Source: Owenia fusiformis (taxonomy: Eukaryota > Annelida > Polychaeta > Sabellida > Oweniidae). From it: DNA of 64,000 nucleotides. The notes below the pieces were generated by a model. The model ran no database searches, was not told the origin of the DNA, and saw only the letters and a list, made by a program, of their open reading frames with translations. The stretch spans positions 13,460,348-13,524,347 of the forward strand of contig CAIIXF020000006.1 in the NCBI GenBank assembly GCA_903813345.2, given 5' to 3'. The translations under genes were made by a program, and so were the position numbers. Numbering within the stretch: position 1 is the first letter of the stretch; every line of letters starts with the position of its first letter. Positions 1 to 14,500 of the stretch are shown here, one piece after another.

Positions 1-7
1 CTCCTAG

Positions 8-2577
8 ATAACTGTCTTCAAGATGCCGAACCTTGTAAAGTGAACTTCAATGCTGCAACGAGGATAAGCAAATTTATGGGAAGGCAATACCCTATTCAGG
101 TAATCAGATCAATCAAATGAAAAATTTCATTATTCACTATTTATCTTAGGTCCTTTTTATGTCCCCACCACATAGTGTGGGGCCATATTGTCGGCCTAGG
201 CGCGTCCGTCTGTCCGTCCGTACGTCCGTACGTCCGTCCGTCCGTCTGTCCGTACGTCCGGGAATTTTCTCCAAAACCGCTACAGATATCACCTTCAAAT
301 TTTCAGGGATAACTTATGAGTGCATACAGATGTGGATGAAAAAATTTTAACTCAATACCTACTTCCTGTCGGCCATTTTGAAGTCAAATGCTAAAATCCT
401 TGTCTGCAAACTTTAAGAAAAACGGCTTCACAGTTGCTTTTAAAACTTTAACATCTTGTTCAGCTTACTTCATTCTAGATCTGATTAGGTTTAAGACCTG
501 TTAGCTCAGTCATGTCAGCCATTTTGAATGTCTTAAGAAAAGTTAGCGCACGATAATACTTTGTATCATATTGAATGGTGTTTTTGAGTTTTCATACTTT
601 AACTATTTAGTAGCTTTATAAATAATTTCAGATCTACTTTGTTGTAAAAGCCTATGTTATTGTTAACAGTAGTAATATGTGATAATTTTGTAAGAAGAAA
701 TCAGCAAAAACACATAATCACTTTTTTATTGTCGGCCATTTTGGAATTTTTCCATCCTTAAATCTTGTCTGTGAAGTCTTGTCTACGTGTTTTCAGGTGA
801 ACTGTTTGGTGGATCAATTTCAAATTTTCAGTGATGATTCCTAGTATAAAAATCTAGATCTGATTAGTTTTTTGGCATTCTGGATAAATGTCAAGGCAGC
901 CATTTTGGATTTTCCGTCCTAAAATCTTGTCTGTAAAGTCTTGTCTATGCATTTCCAGGTGAACCGTTCTGTAGATCAATTTCAAATTTTTAGGGATGAT
1001 TCTTAGTATGAAAATCTAGATCTGATTAGTTTTTTGGCATTCTGGATAAATGTCAAGGCTGCCATTTTGGATTTTCCGTCTTAAAATCTTGCCTGTAAAG
1101 TCTTGTCTACGCGTTTTTAGGTGAACCGTTTGGTAGATCAATTTCAAATTTTCAGGGATAATTCTTAGTGTGAAAATCTACATCTGATTAGTTTTTTGGC
1201 ATTCTGTGTAAATGTCATAGCAGCCATTTTGGATTTTCTGTCCTAAAATCTTGTCTGTAAAGTCTTGTCTACGCGTTTTCAGGTGAACCATTTGTTAGAT
1301 CAATGTCATATTTTCAGGGATGATTCTTAGTATGAAAATCTAGGAACAGATTAGTTTTTTGACATTCTGGGTAAATGTCAAGGCAGCCATTTTGGATTTT
1401 CCATCCTAAAATCTTGTCTGTAAAGTCTTGTTTACATGTTTTCTAGTTAACTGTGTGACGGATCAATTAAAATTGTGTTGGTAAAGTCTTGTCTACTCAT
1501 TTTCAGGATAACCATTTCATGGGATCACCCATTGGTGGGGACATTTTGTACACATTTGTGTTCTTGTTTTGTTTATATTATATAGTATGATAACATCAAG
1601 TATATTTCCTAGGATATTGACATTCCCACCAAATACTAAATATAGTATTGACTGAATCTGTGATGTTAATGCTACCTTTGTTATGGTCTCTGGTGTTTGG
1701 TGACTGTAACAAATGGCATGTGATGACATTCTCCAAGGTAATGCCTTGTTTTCTTTTACAATAGGCACTGAGTGGAGTACATTACATCAACCATGGGATA
1801 GTTGAAGAAGATCCTTTTAAGATGAAAGTTACCATTGATGAAAATAAAGCATTCATAGATCTTGCAAAACATTCAAGGTAAATGTATGTTTTACTGTTAA
1901 TTGATATCACCATAGCCCATGATATCACGTTATAGTCTCATCTTGACATATAAATTGGCATAGAATTTTGGTACAATATTGATCGCAGTATAGATGTTTT
2001 TGTGTTTTGTGTTTGAATTCTAAATGCAGCTACTTTTCTCAAAGTTGTTTGTTATGTTTTCAGTGAATGCACACAGTCACCAAGAATAAGAGGCTATTAT
2101 ATCCCAAAGCGCAATAGTATTTTTTATCCTGATTATGACAGTAAGTTTTCTTGGAACTAATAACTCTACAATTACTATTTGATCTGATGTCCTAATGAGT
2201 ATATACAATGAATCCAAAGTATACCGACTTAATCAAATTGTATTTTAAATTTCAAATTTCAAATTTTGTGCTTTATGTGACCTTGACTTCATGGTCTATA
2301 CATATACATACATGATATGCATTTCATTCCTTATTAGTCTTGACAACATATATCCCATATGAAGATTGGCTGACCACAGATAGCTCTCCCCCAGGACTAA
2401 TTCACGTATCTTGCTGGGGGGTTGAGGATCCAGACTCTGACTATGAATGCAAAGATGTATTTGTGACTTGGAGTTCCCGCCAGCCAATCATGATGGAAGA
2501 AACTGAAGTATTATTGGATAAAATATCATCTGTTTTCTGTTATGATACTTCAAAAATCAACAAAAAGGATTTAGAAT
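8..2577 (+). CDS. Lipocalin domain 1 (class II)
   Basis: Exons e1 8-99, e2 1765-1877, e3 2064-2140, e4 2338-2577 (174 codons). This is the first domain in the window; e1 opens after a TCCTAG acceptor at the very edge, so an upstream exon must exist. SCR1 is degenerate (SGVHYINHG, no Trp). e4 is the longest of the array (240 nt) and diverged: the Cys loop is VSCWG...YEC, the SCR3 Arg survives as SSRQP, and the C-terminal helix reads FCYDTSK. The intron between e1 and e2 is 1.67 kb and is mostly a tandem-repeat transposon. Class II is assigned from the missing Trp and the lack of a YQCD motif. Confidence 0.72.
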
Positions 2578-5500
2578 GTAAGTCAGTTTGGGATATTAAT
2601 GAATGAAATGGCAATATACAGTCATAAGGATATATAAGTGTCCATCCTCCTAAGCAGGTGTTCAGAATCCGTACCTCCTTCAAGAAAGAAGGTATTCTGG
2701 ATTGATTTTGGAGCCCCGTGTGTACGGAGGATGATAAGTGTCAGACTATAGGAAAATAAAACGACAATTAGAAAGAGAGAACAATTAACCATAAGAACTC
2801 CTCAAGCTAAATGTTTTGTTATTGGTTATACAAGTCCCTCAAAAATAATATGTTGACATTCTTATTACTGTTGCAGCTGTGGAAAAGTGTGAATTTGCTG
2901 ACTTCAACGCAGAAGATATTAAGACATGTGAAGTTTCCAAGATACAAACTCAAAATCATTTAGACATGCAAAAAGTAGGTTTTTCATTTTCATGCTTATT
3001 TTTACAAATTAAGCATTTGTGCCAGGGAAGCATTTTTAAACATTTTTAAAATAGAATACCTAAATAACTTTTTTTGTTTCCAATTATGAAATCATAATTT
3101 CCATAGTTACAACAGTGGATCTATATATTTTATTGGTACAGATGTTGAGATTTGTTTTATCATTTTGTAAACATATCTGAGCTATTTTATTCAATTTCTT
3201 GAATATTGAGTTTTCTTTTTGACTATTCTACTCAGATTACTAGTATTTTATAACATTGGTCTTTTTGTCTAGATGCTAGGGAAGTGGTATGGAGTTGCAA
3301 CATTAAGGTACACCGCAACATCATTTGGTCATTCTGCACTGCTAAACATCTACATGGATGGTGACATACTCAAGATCAAATATACATCATCAATGTAAGT
3401 TCATATTTTATATGTAGCATAAGAACCTAGAGAGTACATGTAGGTGTCACTATATCTTTTGATTTCTTTCATGCTAAATACATACTTTTTTGTTTTTAAT
3501 GATAAAAGCAAACTTTGCCCAATTGCTCATTGCACAATAATTATTAAATGTGAGTATTACATTGTATTGTTCTTGTGTAAATGTGTATCCAGCACAACAT
3601 TCATTTATGATCATATTTTAGAATATATGTAATTAAAATAAACTTTTTATCTTTCAGAAAGGGCCAATGTTTGCCCCCTGTAGTAGCAACACTGAGACCA
3701 GATGGCACTAATGTTGGTTCTTATACAACAGAAGCACTTGGGCAATCCAGTATGTTTACTTTGGGTCATGTGGGTTATCAGAGAAAAAGATCTATAATAA
3801 TTGGTCATCTCAATTTGCATAGTCAAAACGGACTACATAGTTTACCATCATCTAGGAATCAAGATCAGTCCATTCATCAGTTATTATTAACCATTCAACA
3901 TAACAAAGAAATTGTGTTAGAAACTTTAATCAAGATTAACATTACAACCATATACCTACAAATCATTTGAAATTCAAAAGTCTACATTGATATACAATTT
4001 TTCAACAATTATAAACACATGGAATTGTATTCATAAAACATATACATGATTAAAATTATACTACCTGTAACTGATTATTACAATAGGTGTCTTAAAGGTC
4101 ACCTACCTGGATGATGACTACGCAGTGATCTACCAATGTGACAAGATGAACATCTATGGGAACTGTCACCATTCCTCCACCTATGTGAACATCCTTAGTA
4201 GAGAGGACAATATTGATGATGCTACTTTTAAAACATTAGCTGATAAGCTTATTCCATTGTGTATACCCCCTGGTGATCTTCTTCAGACTGAACATGATGG
4301 TAATTATGTCACCACCAGAAGTGGTGACATATTGTCTCAATTTTTTTTTTGGACAGTGTTCAGCAATTTGGCATTTGACAGTCAAGGTTCGGTGGTTGGT
4401 GTTTGCCTGTTGGCGTTCAGCAATTGTAACAAATGGCAAGTGATGACATTTTGGATGTAAATGCCTTGTTAATTATAGTAATAAAATACTTCTGCCCTGA
4501 AATTGCAAGAATGACACCATAACTAATAGGTGACATGAAGTACTGGATTGGTCTATCATATGTTTTAGTTGTTTGTTCTCTGGAAGAGGAATGTAAAGCG
4601 GTGATAAACAATATGAGAACACCTCTGAACTTCAGCCCTGAGCAGGTATAGTAAATATACAGTCACTTTCTATACATAGTGTCACATGATACAACTGCAA
4701 TGAATTTTGATGAAAAGATGATACAGTATATACCACAACACGAATCAAACAATATGTGTATTTTATATACAATGTATCGGTAAGCTTAGCAGATGTTGAC
4801 TTGGAAAAATGATGGTAAGATTATGATTTGGTCTTATGTACTGTTTCAGATATACACTGGTACATATTATAGTACACATACAAAAAGAGGGATGACCTCA
4901 TGGCAGTCTATAAGTACTCACTTTATATTGCTTGGACCTGGAAGGGTTAAGATGTGGACCACTGGAGCAAGGTTGGTTATTTCTTGCTTCGTTCTTTTTG
5001 ACTGCTAACTTTATTAAATGGAAAGAATAAATAAATAATTAGAATAAATTGCAATAAATGTTCAATTACATATATTTGGAGAATAAAAAAGAATAATTTG
5101 AATTGAGATTTTGAAATTATGTTTTGGGCCAACCTTTGAACTGTTGAACAGTGTATATCCGATCATGATATCATTATTATTCACAACAATGACGCAGTAC
5201 AGTACAGTGTCTTTAAAGTAGAAGCCTTAGTGATCAGGGTCTCTCGGAGGGAACTGAGAATTTGAATCGAATGAAATATTTAATTAGCTTAAGGTGGCAG
5301 GCAAGGTATTATGTTAAATAATGGTACATGTTTATGGGCAATTGTTATGGTTTCAGCGGTGGACAATGTCTTAGAATTGTTGATTTTGGAACAATAACTT
5401 ATAATGACACCGAGCCCTACAAATCCATGGCAACAGCAATAAACTGTGAGTTTAAATTTTTCTCATGCCATGTATCTAGTTCCATTATTATCACTAATAC

Positions 5501-8500
5501 ACATTTAATACCAGGAGAAATGTGAAGGATTCACATTCAGGGGTCACGTTTTGAACTATGAATCATTTAAAATATTTATTTTCAAAAATATTATTTATTT
5601 GTTATATTATACATGTGATATCATGGTTTATAAAGGTTGGTTGTATACATGTAGTCTTTTTATGTTTTCTTCAGCAATATTTCACATCCCTTACCTTAGT
5701 AAAGATAAGCAAGCTTTTATCCTGTTTGGTTGTGCTGGGAATACCAACTATGGCAAAGCCTGTCCAGATGAGTACCTGTTTGTTGAGTACTACTCCAGAT
5801 CACGCCACCTGCCAGCCGCTATAAAGCAGGAGCTTGATGGACAGTTGGAACTTCTTTGTACAAAGCCCAACGAAATGGATGAGATTAGTCATTCTTGTAA
5901 GTACTTGTACATACATCTAACTTTAATTTGAATTTCGCTTATTTCTGAGTCACAAATGTATTATTTGATTGGTGTAGATGTTATTTCTAAAATAAAACTT
6001 TATTGTATCCGCATGTAAAATCTGAAATAGGTTGATACATGGCTTGATACTTGTACTTAAAACCACTTTTATTGTATAATCTTATCTTTGATCCTAACTG
6101 TCTTTATTGACAGTGAATTGTCCATTTAATATTGGAACCAGATCATTGTCAGAGTGCAGGGTTACAAAGATGACAACCTTTCAAGACTTAGACTATGTGA
6201 AGGTATTGATTCTACATACATCAGGCCCGTAGCCAGGGGCTCGAACTCCCCCCCCCCCTGGCCAAATATTATTTTAAAACCATACAGTTTTTCACCATTC
6301 TGAGCACTTTTCAAGTGATTTTGGCCATTTTTGGACCAAAGTCCAAAGGACCCCCCTCTGGAATTTTCTAAAAAGTGAACACCCCTTTGTAAATCCTGGC
6401 TTCCGACCTGCACAAGTAGCATATCTATATAAATAGGCATAAAAAATAAGGTTTAGTACATAGTCTACATGGATATGTGCTTATCATTGTGACAAAGATT
6501 GTTAGAGTAATAGTAATTTCCCCTTCAAAAGCTCAAAATTTATCACAAAAGTTTTTTTTAAATATCTACATATAGCAATGATTAGACATTTATATTGTAT
6601 ATATTGTACTTTTAATGATGGTTGTCTAGTTTTCTGGCACGTGGTATGGTATTGCAACATTGAGGAATGACGTTGGGACATTTGGGGACTCAGCTATTGT
6701 TCACATCACCAGTGACATCATAAAGGATCACATTGATATCTCATATACATCATCATTGTTAGTATACACTTTTTCGTTTATCCTCATCTCACTTTTTTAT
6801 ATTTATTTGTTGTAAGGTAAATGTATGATCTCATATTTGTAAAACATTGTCTACTAAGAAAAAATTATATACCATGGCCGAAACAGTAGTTCATTGGAAT
6901 TTGGTTATTCTAAGATGTTTCATACAGCGAATTGAAAGGAATGTGATTAAAAAGCATTTCCTGCTGAAGTACTTAATTTATGCTAAAACTGTTGATCCAT
7001 ATTTGCTTGAAGAATACCTTTCATGTAGATGCACAACTGCTTTTTTCCACAAAAGATTTGGTAATAATTGTATGAACTTTCCCTCCATATAGGCATGGGA
7101 ATTGCCTGCCCTCTACAAAGCTAAGACTGGAGCCAGACTTAGAGGATGCATCAGCTTTCAATGTAGTCGACTTTGGTATTAAAAGTAAGTAATGACATGC
7201 TCAATACATTCTGTTAAAAATGATTGAAGATTGGATACAGATGGTTTAATATTTTAAAAATCCTAAGTCACTAGTAATTGCCACGGTCCAAATGCATTTA
7301 TTGGATGATACAATTTATAAATAAATCTACATAACGTTTGATTCCATCAAAATATATTGAAATAAATTTTTGTTTCATAACTCATAGGTCATATCAGGGT
7401 GGTCTGGACAGACTACCAGCTCAGTGTGCTTTACCAATGTGACCACATAGAGGAAGATGGCTTATGTGAGCCAGAGTCCACACATGTTACCATACTCAGT
7501 AGAAACCCAGGAAGCAGGCTAAATGAGGTGCTCATTAAAGAGCTGAAAGTAACACTCGATTCACTGTGTGTTGATACAAATGATGTGGTAGCAGCTAAAC
7601 ATGATGGTGAGTTATGAATAATGTGGTAGGCATACACAAAAAATATTTCAAGCCAATTCAAATTTCTGATACAGAACATGTACATTTATATAGTAGTATA
7701 GTCTTGGAATAATTGTATACCTGTATTTTGCAGTTATATGCCATGTCAGAAGACCTCAGAGGTCTTGTCCATTTACACATGCTGAAGTTCTTCCTTTTCC
7801 TGCAGAAAATGTAAGCACATATTGTATTTAATCACTTGTCTCCTAGCAGATATTGTATTTAATCACTTGTCTGCAAGCAGATATTGTATTTAAATACTTG
7901 TCTGCAAGCAGATATTGTATTTAATCACTTGTCTCCAAGCAGATATTGTATTTAATCACTTGTCTGCAAGCAGATATTGTATTTAATCACTTGTCTCCAA
8001 GCAGATATTGTATTTAACCACTTGTCTTCAAGCAGATATTGTATTTAATCACTTTTCTGCAAGCAGATATTGTATTTAACCACTTGTCTTCAAGCATGTA
8101 TAAAAGTAAGTTAAAAAGTAGTGAAAACCAATAAAAGATAGTTGAAAACACATACAAATATGTACACAATATTTTTTCAGTAACTAGCAGCAAAGTTCAG
8201 AAATGATATGGAACATCTTTTTTCTTTGCTTACATGGAGTTTAAAAGTGTTAAAAAGCCATATATTTTAAAATGGAAAGAATGCAACTCGTCAAATCAAA
8301 GTGTACTGTCTCTTTTTATTACTAAAAGTGTATATGTAAACTGTATCATAACCATAATGTAGAAGGTATATTGGATATCATTTGTGTCTCATAGCTGGTG
8401 AAAAACTTTATGAAAGGCTACTATGTGACACACACTAAAGGAATCCCATTGATGGACTCCGTGAGTGTGAGACCTTTACCCAAAAAGGATGCAAGAAATA

Positions 8501-11500
8501 ATCCAAAAACAATGGATGTCATGATATCAAGATCAAGGTAATAAGAAATTTATAAGTACAAATGCCATTAGGGCAAAAATTTATTGGAAACACAGATGTA
8601 GAAATTTGATATTACAACCAGTCAGAAGAAAACAAAGAAATTCCTTCCCCTGAGTTAGTAAATTAAACATATATGAAGTGTAATTACGAAGTAATCTGTA
8701 AATAAATCACATTATATTCGATCTGTAAAAAACACATTTATATTTGTTAGCTGTACACTATCCATTTATATGCAATCTCAATCAAAATTATTTATTTCTC
8801 ACATGCAAGATATATAATGATCACTGAATGGTTCCTATTTTTCAGGAATGGAACGTGTCAACCAACATTTCTTCAACAATATGAATATGTCTCCAGGGGA
8901 ATTGCAAAAACAGCAGAACATGAAAGTAATGTGATTACTTTAAATTAATCAGGAGATTGCCCAAATAGGGTCTAGAAAATTGTCTGTCATACATATGTAT
9001 TTACGTAGTTTTTGATAGCTCTTTCAAAACTGACCCAGTATATAGTATACCGTATCTCATTTATATCTCTTATAACATTGCAGCTTATCTAAAGTACATG
9101 GCATTAACAGACACAGGTGCTTCGATGATTTATATATGTCGTGGCCCTCTAGATGGAGATGGTAACTGTATGTTAGAGAATGTGTATGTGGAATATTATT
9201 CCCTTGACACCGTTCTCTCTCCACAAGATGAAGCTGTCTTCTCTAAACTTCTGGAGAGAACGTGCACTGATCCTACACAAATGAAGCCTGTCAATCATAA
9301 AGGTTAGTAGTACTTGTTCCAAAATGTTTGGGGCATAAACTTGGCACTATTTGGAACATTTTTCAAAAATGGGTAAAAAATAAATAAATTTAAAAACAAT
9401 CTTAAAAACTTTACCCATACCAATTTCCTAGCCCCAGGTGTGTGGTTGTAATTTGATCACTCCATAAACAAATTATTGCCCTTTGAATTAGTCTTTTCTT
9501 TAGTTGAAGAACGATCCCCAAGTTGTTTTTGTGAATAACAGAATCAGCAATTGAGATGTGTCTATGTTACAGTAAAATGCTTCACAAGAGAAAAGTTGGA
9601 TAAGATATGCAAGGTTGATGACATCAAGACTCAGCAAGACTTTGATAATTATAAGGTATTATTTTATATCAAAAGGTAGTATTGTATATGCTTATTGCAT
9701 GGTTGAAAGGAGAAGGGGACTTAATCCATAAAACACAAAAATGAAAATCTATCATGTTATTTATGTATTTTTGAGAACATAAAGCTTGAAATATTATTTT
9801 TAAAGTGAAATATATAGAATTTTAAAATTTAATAAGGTATTTCATTTTAATGTAGGCTGCAGGTCTGTGGTATGGAGTTGGTGGTTTGCCTAGTAGTTTG
9901 GAATCATTTGGTAGTTCAGCTGTTGTCTATGTACAGCCTATAGACCAGGACTCCTTCACTGCTACATATACATCTTCAGAGTAAGTAACTGCTAAAGTGA
10001 CTCAATGGCAGCATGTCTTTCTGATTCTGATGACATGCTGTCACTGGTTCAAATCCCCACTTAGGCAAAATGTTTACAAAGCATTTATGAAGAAAATGGT
10101 ATGGCTGAGTATTTTCGAGCTTATATGGATGGCTGTTGTGTGTACTTATATGCTTGAGTTAAAATACAAGAACAGAGCCCCTAAAAGAGCTTTCTAGACT
10201 GTCCACATGGTTACATGCATTAATTATGACTAAATAACACAGGATATATACCAAATTAGTAGGGCTCACCTTAATTGGGAAAATGAAATAATTTCATAAG
10301 TTGAATGTTTTTTGGAATCAATATCAATATGGCAAATAAGCAAATCAATAATGGCTGTAAACTGTTGAAATAGAAAATAATTTTGTAGAAAGGCTGCTGA
10401 TGTACATGTACAATCCAAGTAAGTACCACTTGTTAAACATACCATGTATCTTCATCTGCAGTGGTGTGACCTGTTTTGAGCCTGTGAATGTTCGCTTTAA
10501 CAGATCATCAGCAGACGGGGGAACATATATAGGAACATATCAGAACATTACAAGTAAGATAATTGATCTACAGGGTGATCAAAAAAACGGCAACCCTAGT
10601 TTTTCCTAATATCTTTGTCATTCTAAGAAATAACTCACTGATATTTTACACATTTGTACATCATTCAATTTCCTACCAACCTACCATGTTTCATGACCAT
10701 GAGACTGATAGTCACAATATTACTGCATTTTAAGCAACATGCCCCATTTGGCCACTTTTGGGCTGTCTGAGCTGGTCTCGTATTCAAATGAACTCCATTT
10801 CCAACTTGATGCACTGGTAAACTCTAACAATTATGTATTCTTGGGGAGCCAAGCACTTGATGAAGTAGTGGAGAGGCACCTTCACACAGACAGATGCACA
10901 GTTTAGTGTGTTCTCAGAAGACAGGGACTTTAGTTGAACCCAGGGGGGTTGATAGGCAGCAACAGTGGTTCCACCAAGAGAGAACCATACCCCATACACC
11001 CAATGATGCACAATAATGGCTTTGGGACCACTTCAATGACCACATTATCAGCAGTACAACAGACAATGAATGGCCACCCCATAGCCCAGATATGGCCCCA
11101 TTTAATCTTTACCAGTGGGGATACCCCAAAGATAGAGTGTAGGGTAATAATACCAGAAAGACATTTAACCTCAAAATAAAGATCACATGTGTCGTTCAGG
11201 CCATACTTGCTGAGGAATGCAGTTAGGTCATTAACAGGTTTGGAAAATGTGTGCAGGTTTGCCTACAGCACGATATTGGAAAACTGGGGCACCTTGATTA
11301 AAGTGCTGTAACATTGCGACTATCAGTCCAATGTTCATGAAATAACACAGTCTAGTATGAAATTGAATGATGTACATGTGTGCCAAATATCAGGGCAAAA
11401 TTTCTAAAAATGACAAAGATATGAGGAAAAATTAGGGTTGCCGTTTTTTTGACCACCCTGTACTATAACATATGGGCCTGTTTGCATTCAAGCAAGAATT

Positions 11501-14500
11501 GTACAATATTGGTAGAATTTTATGCAAAAAGTATATACACCTTATAAACTGGATTGCTTTATGTGCATTTATGTATTTTTCTATATAAGGTGTTTTTTGT
11601 TTTCCAAAGGTCATCTCAAAATCATAAGAAGTATCTACGACTGGGCAACAATTGTCTACCAATGTGACAAAATACTCCCTGATGGCCAGTGTGATCCCTC
11701 TATGCTTTACTTTAATGTTATCACAAGAAAGTATCCTGCCATTTACTCAGACCAGGATATAAAACACCTGAACCATATTCTTTCTTCTGTTTGTCTGTCA
11801 TTCCAGGATATCATCTCCTTCCAGAATACAGGTAAGACAGGGTTATACTATGGGGGGGGGGTCTGAATGTCTGGTATCCAGAGGAATACATCTTCCTAAA
11901 TTACAATGGGACAAGTTTAAGATATAAACTCTCATACCAATAAGCAAGCATGAATGCAATATTTCAAAAAATAACATAAATCACAATTAGAACAGTTTAT
12001 AGTCACGTCAGAGGCAAAAACTAGGCCATTTTTGTTCCTCAAAATTATTCCAATGACTTCACTTTTTGTGGTTCTTAATTATTATATAATATAGAAAAAA
12101 TTAATTTTGAAATTTGTTCCTCATGACTTGTTATGTTGAGTGTTATTATAGGTGGTGACATTTTGTTAGTGCCTTGTATATTTCTGCTCTTCGGAGTCCT
12201 GTACAGTTTGTCTATTTTCTCTTTTACAGCAAAATGCTCTTTGGATACTGGACTTGTTCATACCTGTGCAATAAATCAGTTTACAACACACCGGGACTTT
12301 GATAAACAGAGGGTTTGTACCTTACTGCACCTTTATGTGTAGAATACCCATTTTCATGTAATTTTGAAATAGATTTGAAATATACTTATTTTGTACTCTG
12401 AAAGGTGTAACATGTTAACCTCAAATGATGATAATCTTGCAACTATATTTATTTAGTTTGAAGGTATATGGTATGGTGTAGCAACACTGGATAGTTCATT
12501 TTCATCATTTGGCGATGCAGCAGTGGTTAACATAACATCAGCACCAACTGGATTGAAGCTAAAATACACCTCATTATAGTAAGTCTTTAATTAGTTAAGG
12601 ATTTAAGCCCTGTGCATTGTTTGCTAGAATCATACCATGAAGGTGTTGTTTCCAAATTTTTGCATGACTGCGCAGCCTGAGTGGAATGAAGCAGCTACAA
12701 TGCATTGAGTCTTGGGGCTTAAATTCTTTTCACACATTGCAAAATATTTTCTCCAAAAAGAATGAAATCACTAAAAGTGCAATGATCAAGTTGCCAAGTC
12801 ATCAAATCCAATGTGAAAAGTCCATTCATCACCATGACAACTGTTTAACTAGTGACCTTGAGTGCGTTATTGATTATTTAAATACACTGCTGTCATGTAT
12901 GACTTTGAATATATATCAATATGTACACTTAAAAAATAAAACAACAATTAATACAAATTGTATATTTCAGTGAAGGTAGATGCTTGCCACCGATCACTGT
13001 CAGCATACAGCAATCTGAAAAAGATCCTGCTACATTTGGGGCAGAAGCATATGGAATTCAAAGTAAGAGAAATATTTACAGTAGTGGATTGGCTACTTAT
13101 GATTCACATACTCTTGTTTGAACAATTTATCTTTAACTCAAAAATAACCAATATTTGAATCGAGTCTAATTCAGGTGAACACAATTTTCAAAAGTGATAC
13201 TTTATGAAAGATATTGTGTTTTCATTAGTTAATGACATTGTTACATTGGTGAGTATTGCATATTGAATATCTTGAACTGAAATACTTGATCTCTGTTGGA
13301 TAACTATGACACTTTTCTTCAACAATACAGGTATCATGAAAGTGATCTACACAGACTATACTGTAGCATTGATATACCAGTGTGATGCTATTAAAGATGA
13401 TGGTCTATGTGAGAATGATAAAGTACACTTGAACGTGATACACAGGGACCCCAATGTTAAGTTCAGTAGATCCCTCATTGAGAGATTTAAGGTGTTAATT
13501 GACTGGATGTGTGTCGACGTGTCACAGATGACTAACAGCAAGCATGATGGTAAGCGTTCATATACATGAAAGTCAGAAAGATTTCTATTGATTGATTAAT
13601 AATATTCTTGTGCCCATTGCAGATTTTGTATTCTTTAATATGATGTTTATTGCACTAATGTGCCCTCTGATTTTCATCTTAATACATCTAATCTGTGTCA
13701 TATCTCAGCACTATTCTAACAGTGCTGAACAGAAAATTAAAACAGTTTTGATCAAGCATTACAAAACTGTTTTATTTTTCTGTTCTGTAATTTTAATACC
13801 AGTTTGTAGCACTGTATAGTGCTCCTTAATTTCATCATGTGTTATCTTCATGCTGATTTTATCTTAAAAGGGTACTTTTATCCAGTGAGGTGACAAAATT
13901 CTAACCATCCTTTAGGATTAAAATACATTTTGAATAACATACTTTTCAGTTGATGGATTATTATCTTTACAAGTTTTAATTCATTGAATGTGTATGTTCA
14001 GTTAGTTGCAGTATCAAATATGACCCAAGTGCAGCGTGCCAGTGGGATGACATCCCAGGAGTTCATAGAGGTTTTAACATGGTATGTGTGCTCATTTCAT
14101 GAATACTTTCACATTTCTGGAAAGTCATTGAAAATACATGCAGGTAGATCTGGAAACCTTGAATTGAGGTGGGCCATAAATTTAAAAATATAAAATAATC
14201 CAAATGAAGTACAAATGATGATTCCCCTGGTAAATTTTGGGAAAATTTGGGCTATTTTACAAAGAAAAGCTTGGCGCTTTAGCTAATTAAGTGCATTTTA
14301 AAAATGTCATGTCTGGCCCCTGATCTCACAGTGTCAACTATAAATCTTCTTGTGTCCTTTGAATAGTATTTGTATCACTGTTGTGTATTTTTAGGTGAGG
14401 GGATTGCAAACGAAGACTCATTTCAGGAACACTGATCCAAGCTTTGCAAAAGTGCATTACATGTATAATAAAACAGAGAGTGTGGAGGTCATATTCAGAA

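Noticed and set aside
159-350. 63-codon frame rich in Ser, Val and Arg
   Set aside because: It is translation of a CCGT simple repeat at the end of a transposon.
3671-3970. 99-codon open frame as one exon
   Set aside because: Homology with other e3 exons stops at 3749, where a GTATGT donor in phase 1 joins the next exon correctly; the rest is intron.
9992-10065. Functional tRNA gene
   Set aside because: A- and B-boxes are present but the anticodon arm cannot form a standard 5-bp stem with a 7-base loop.
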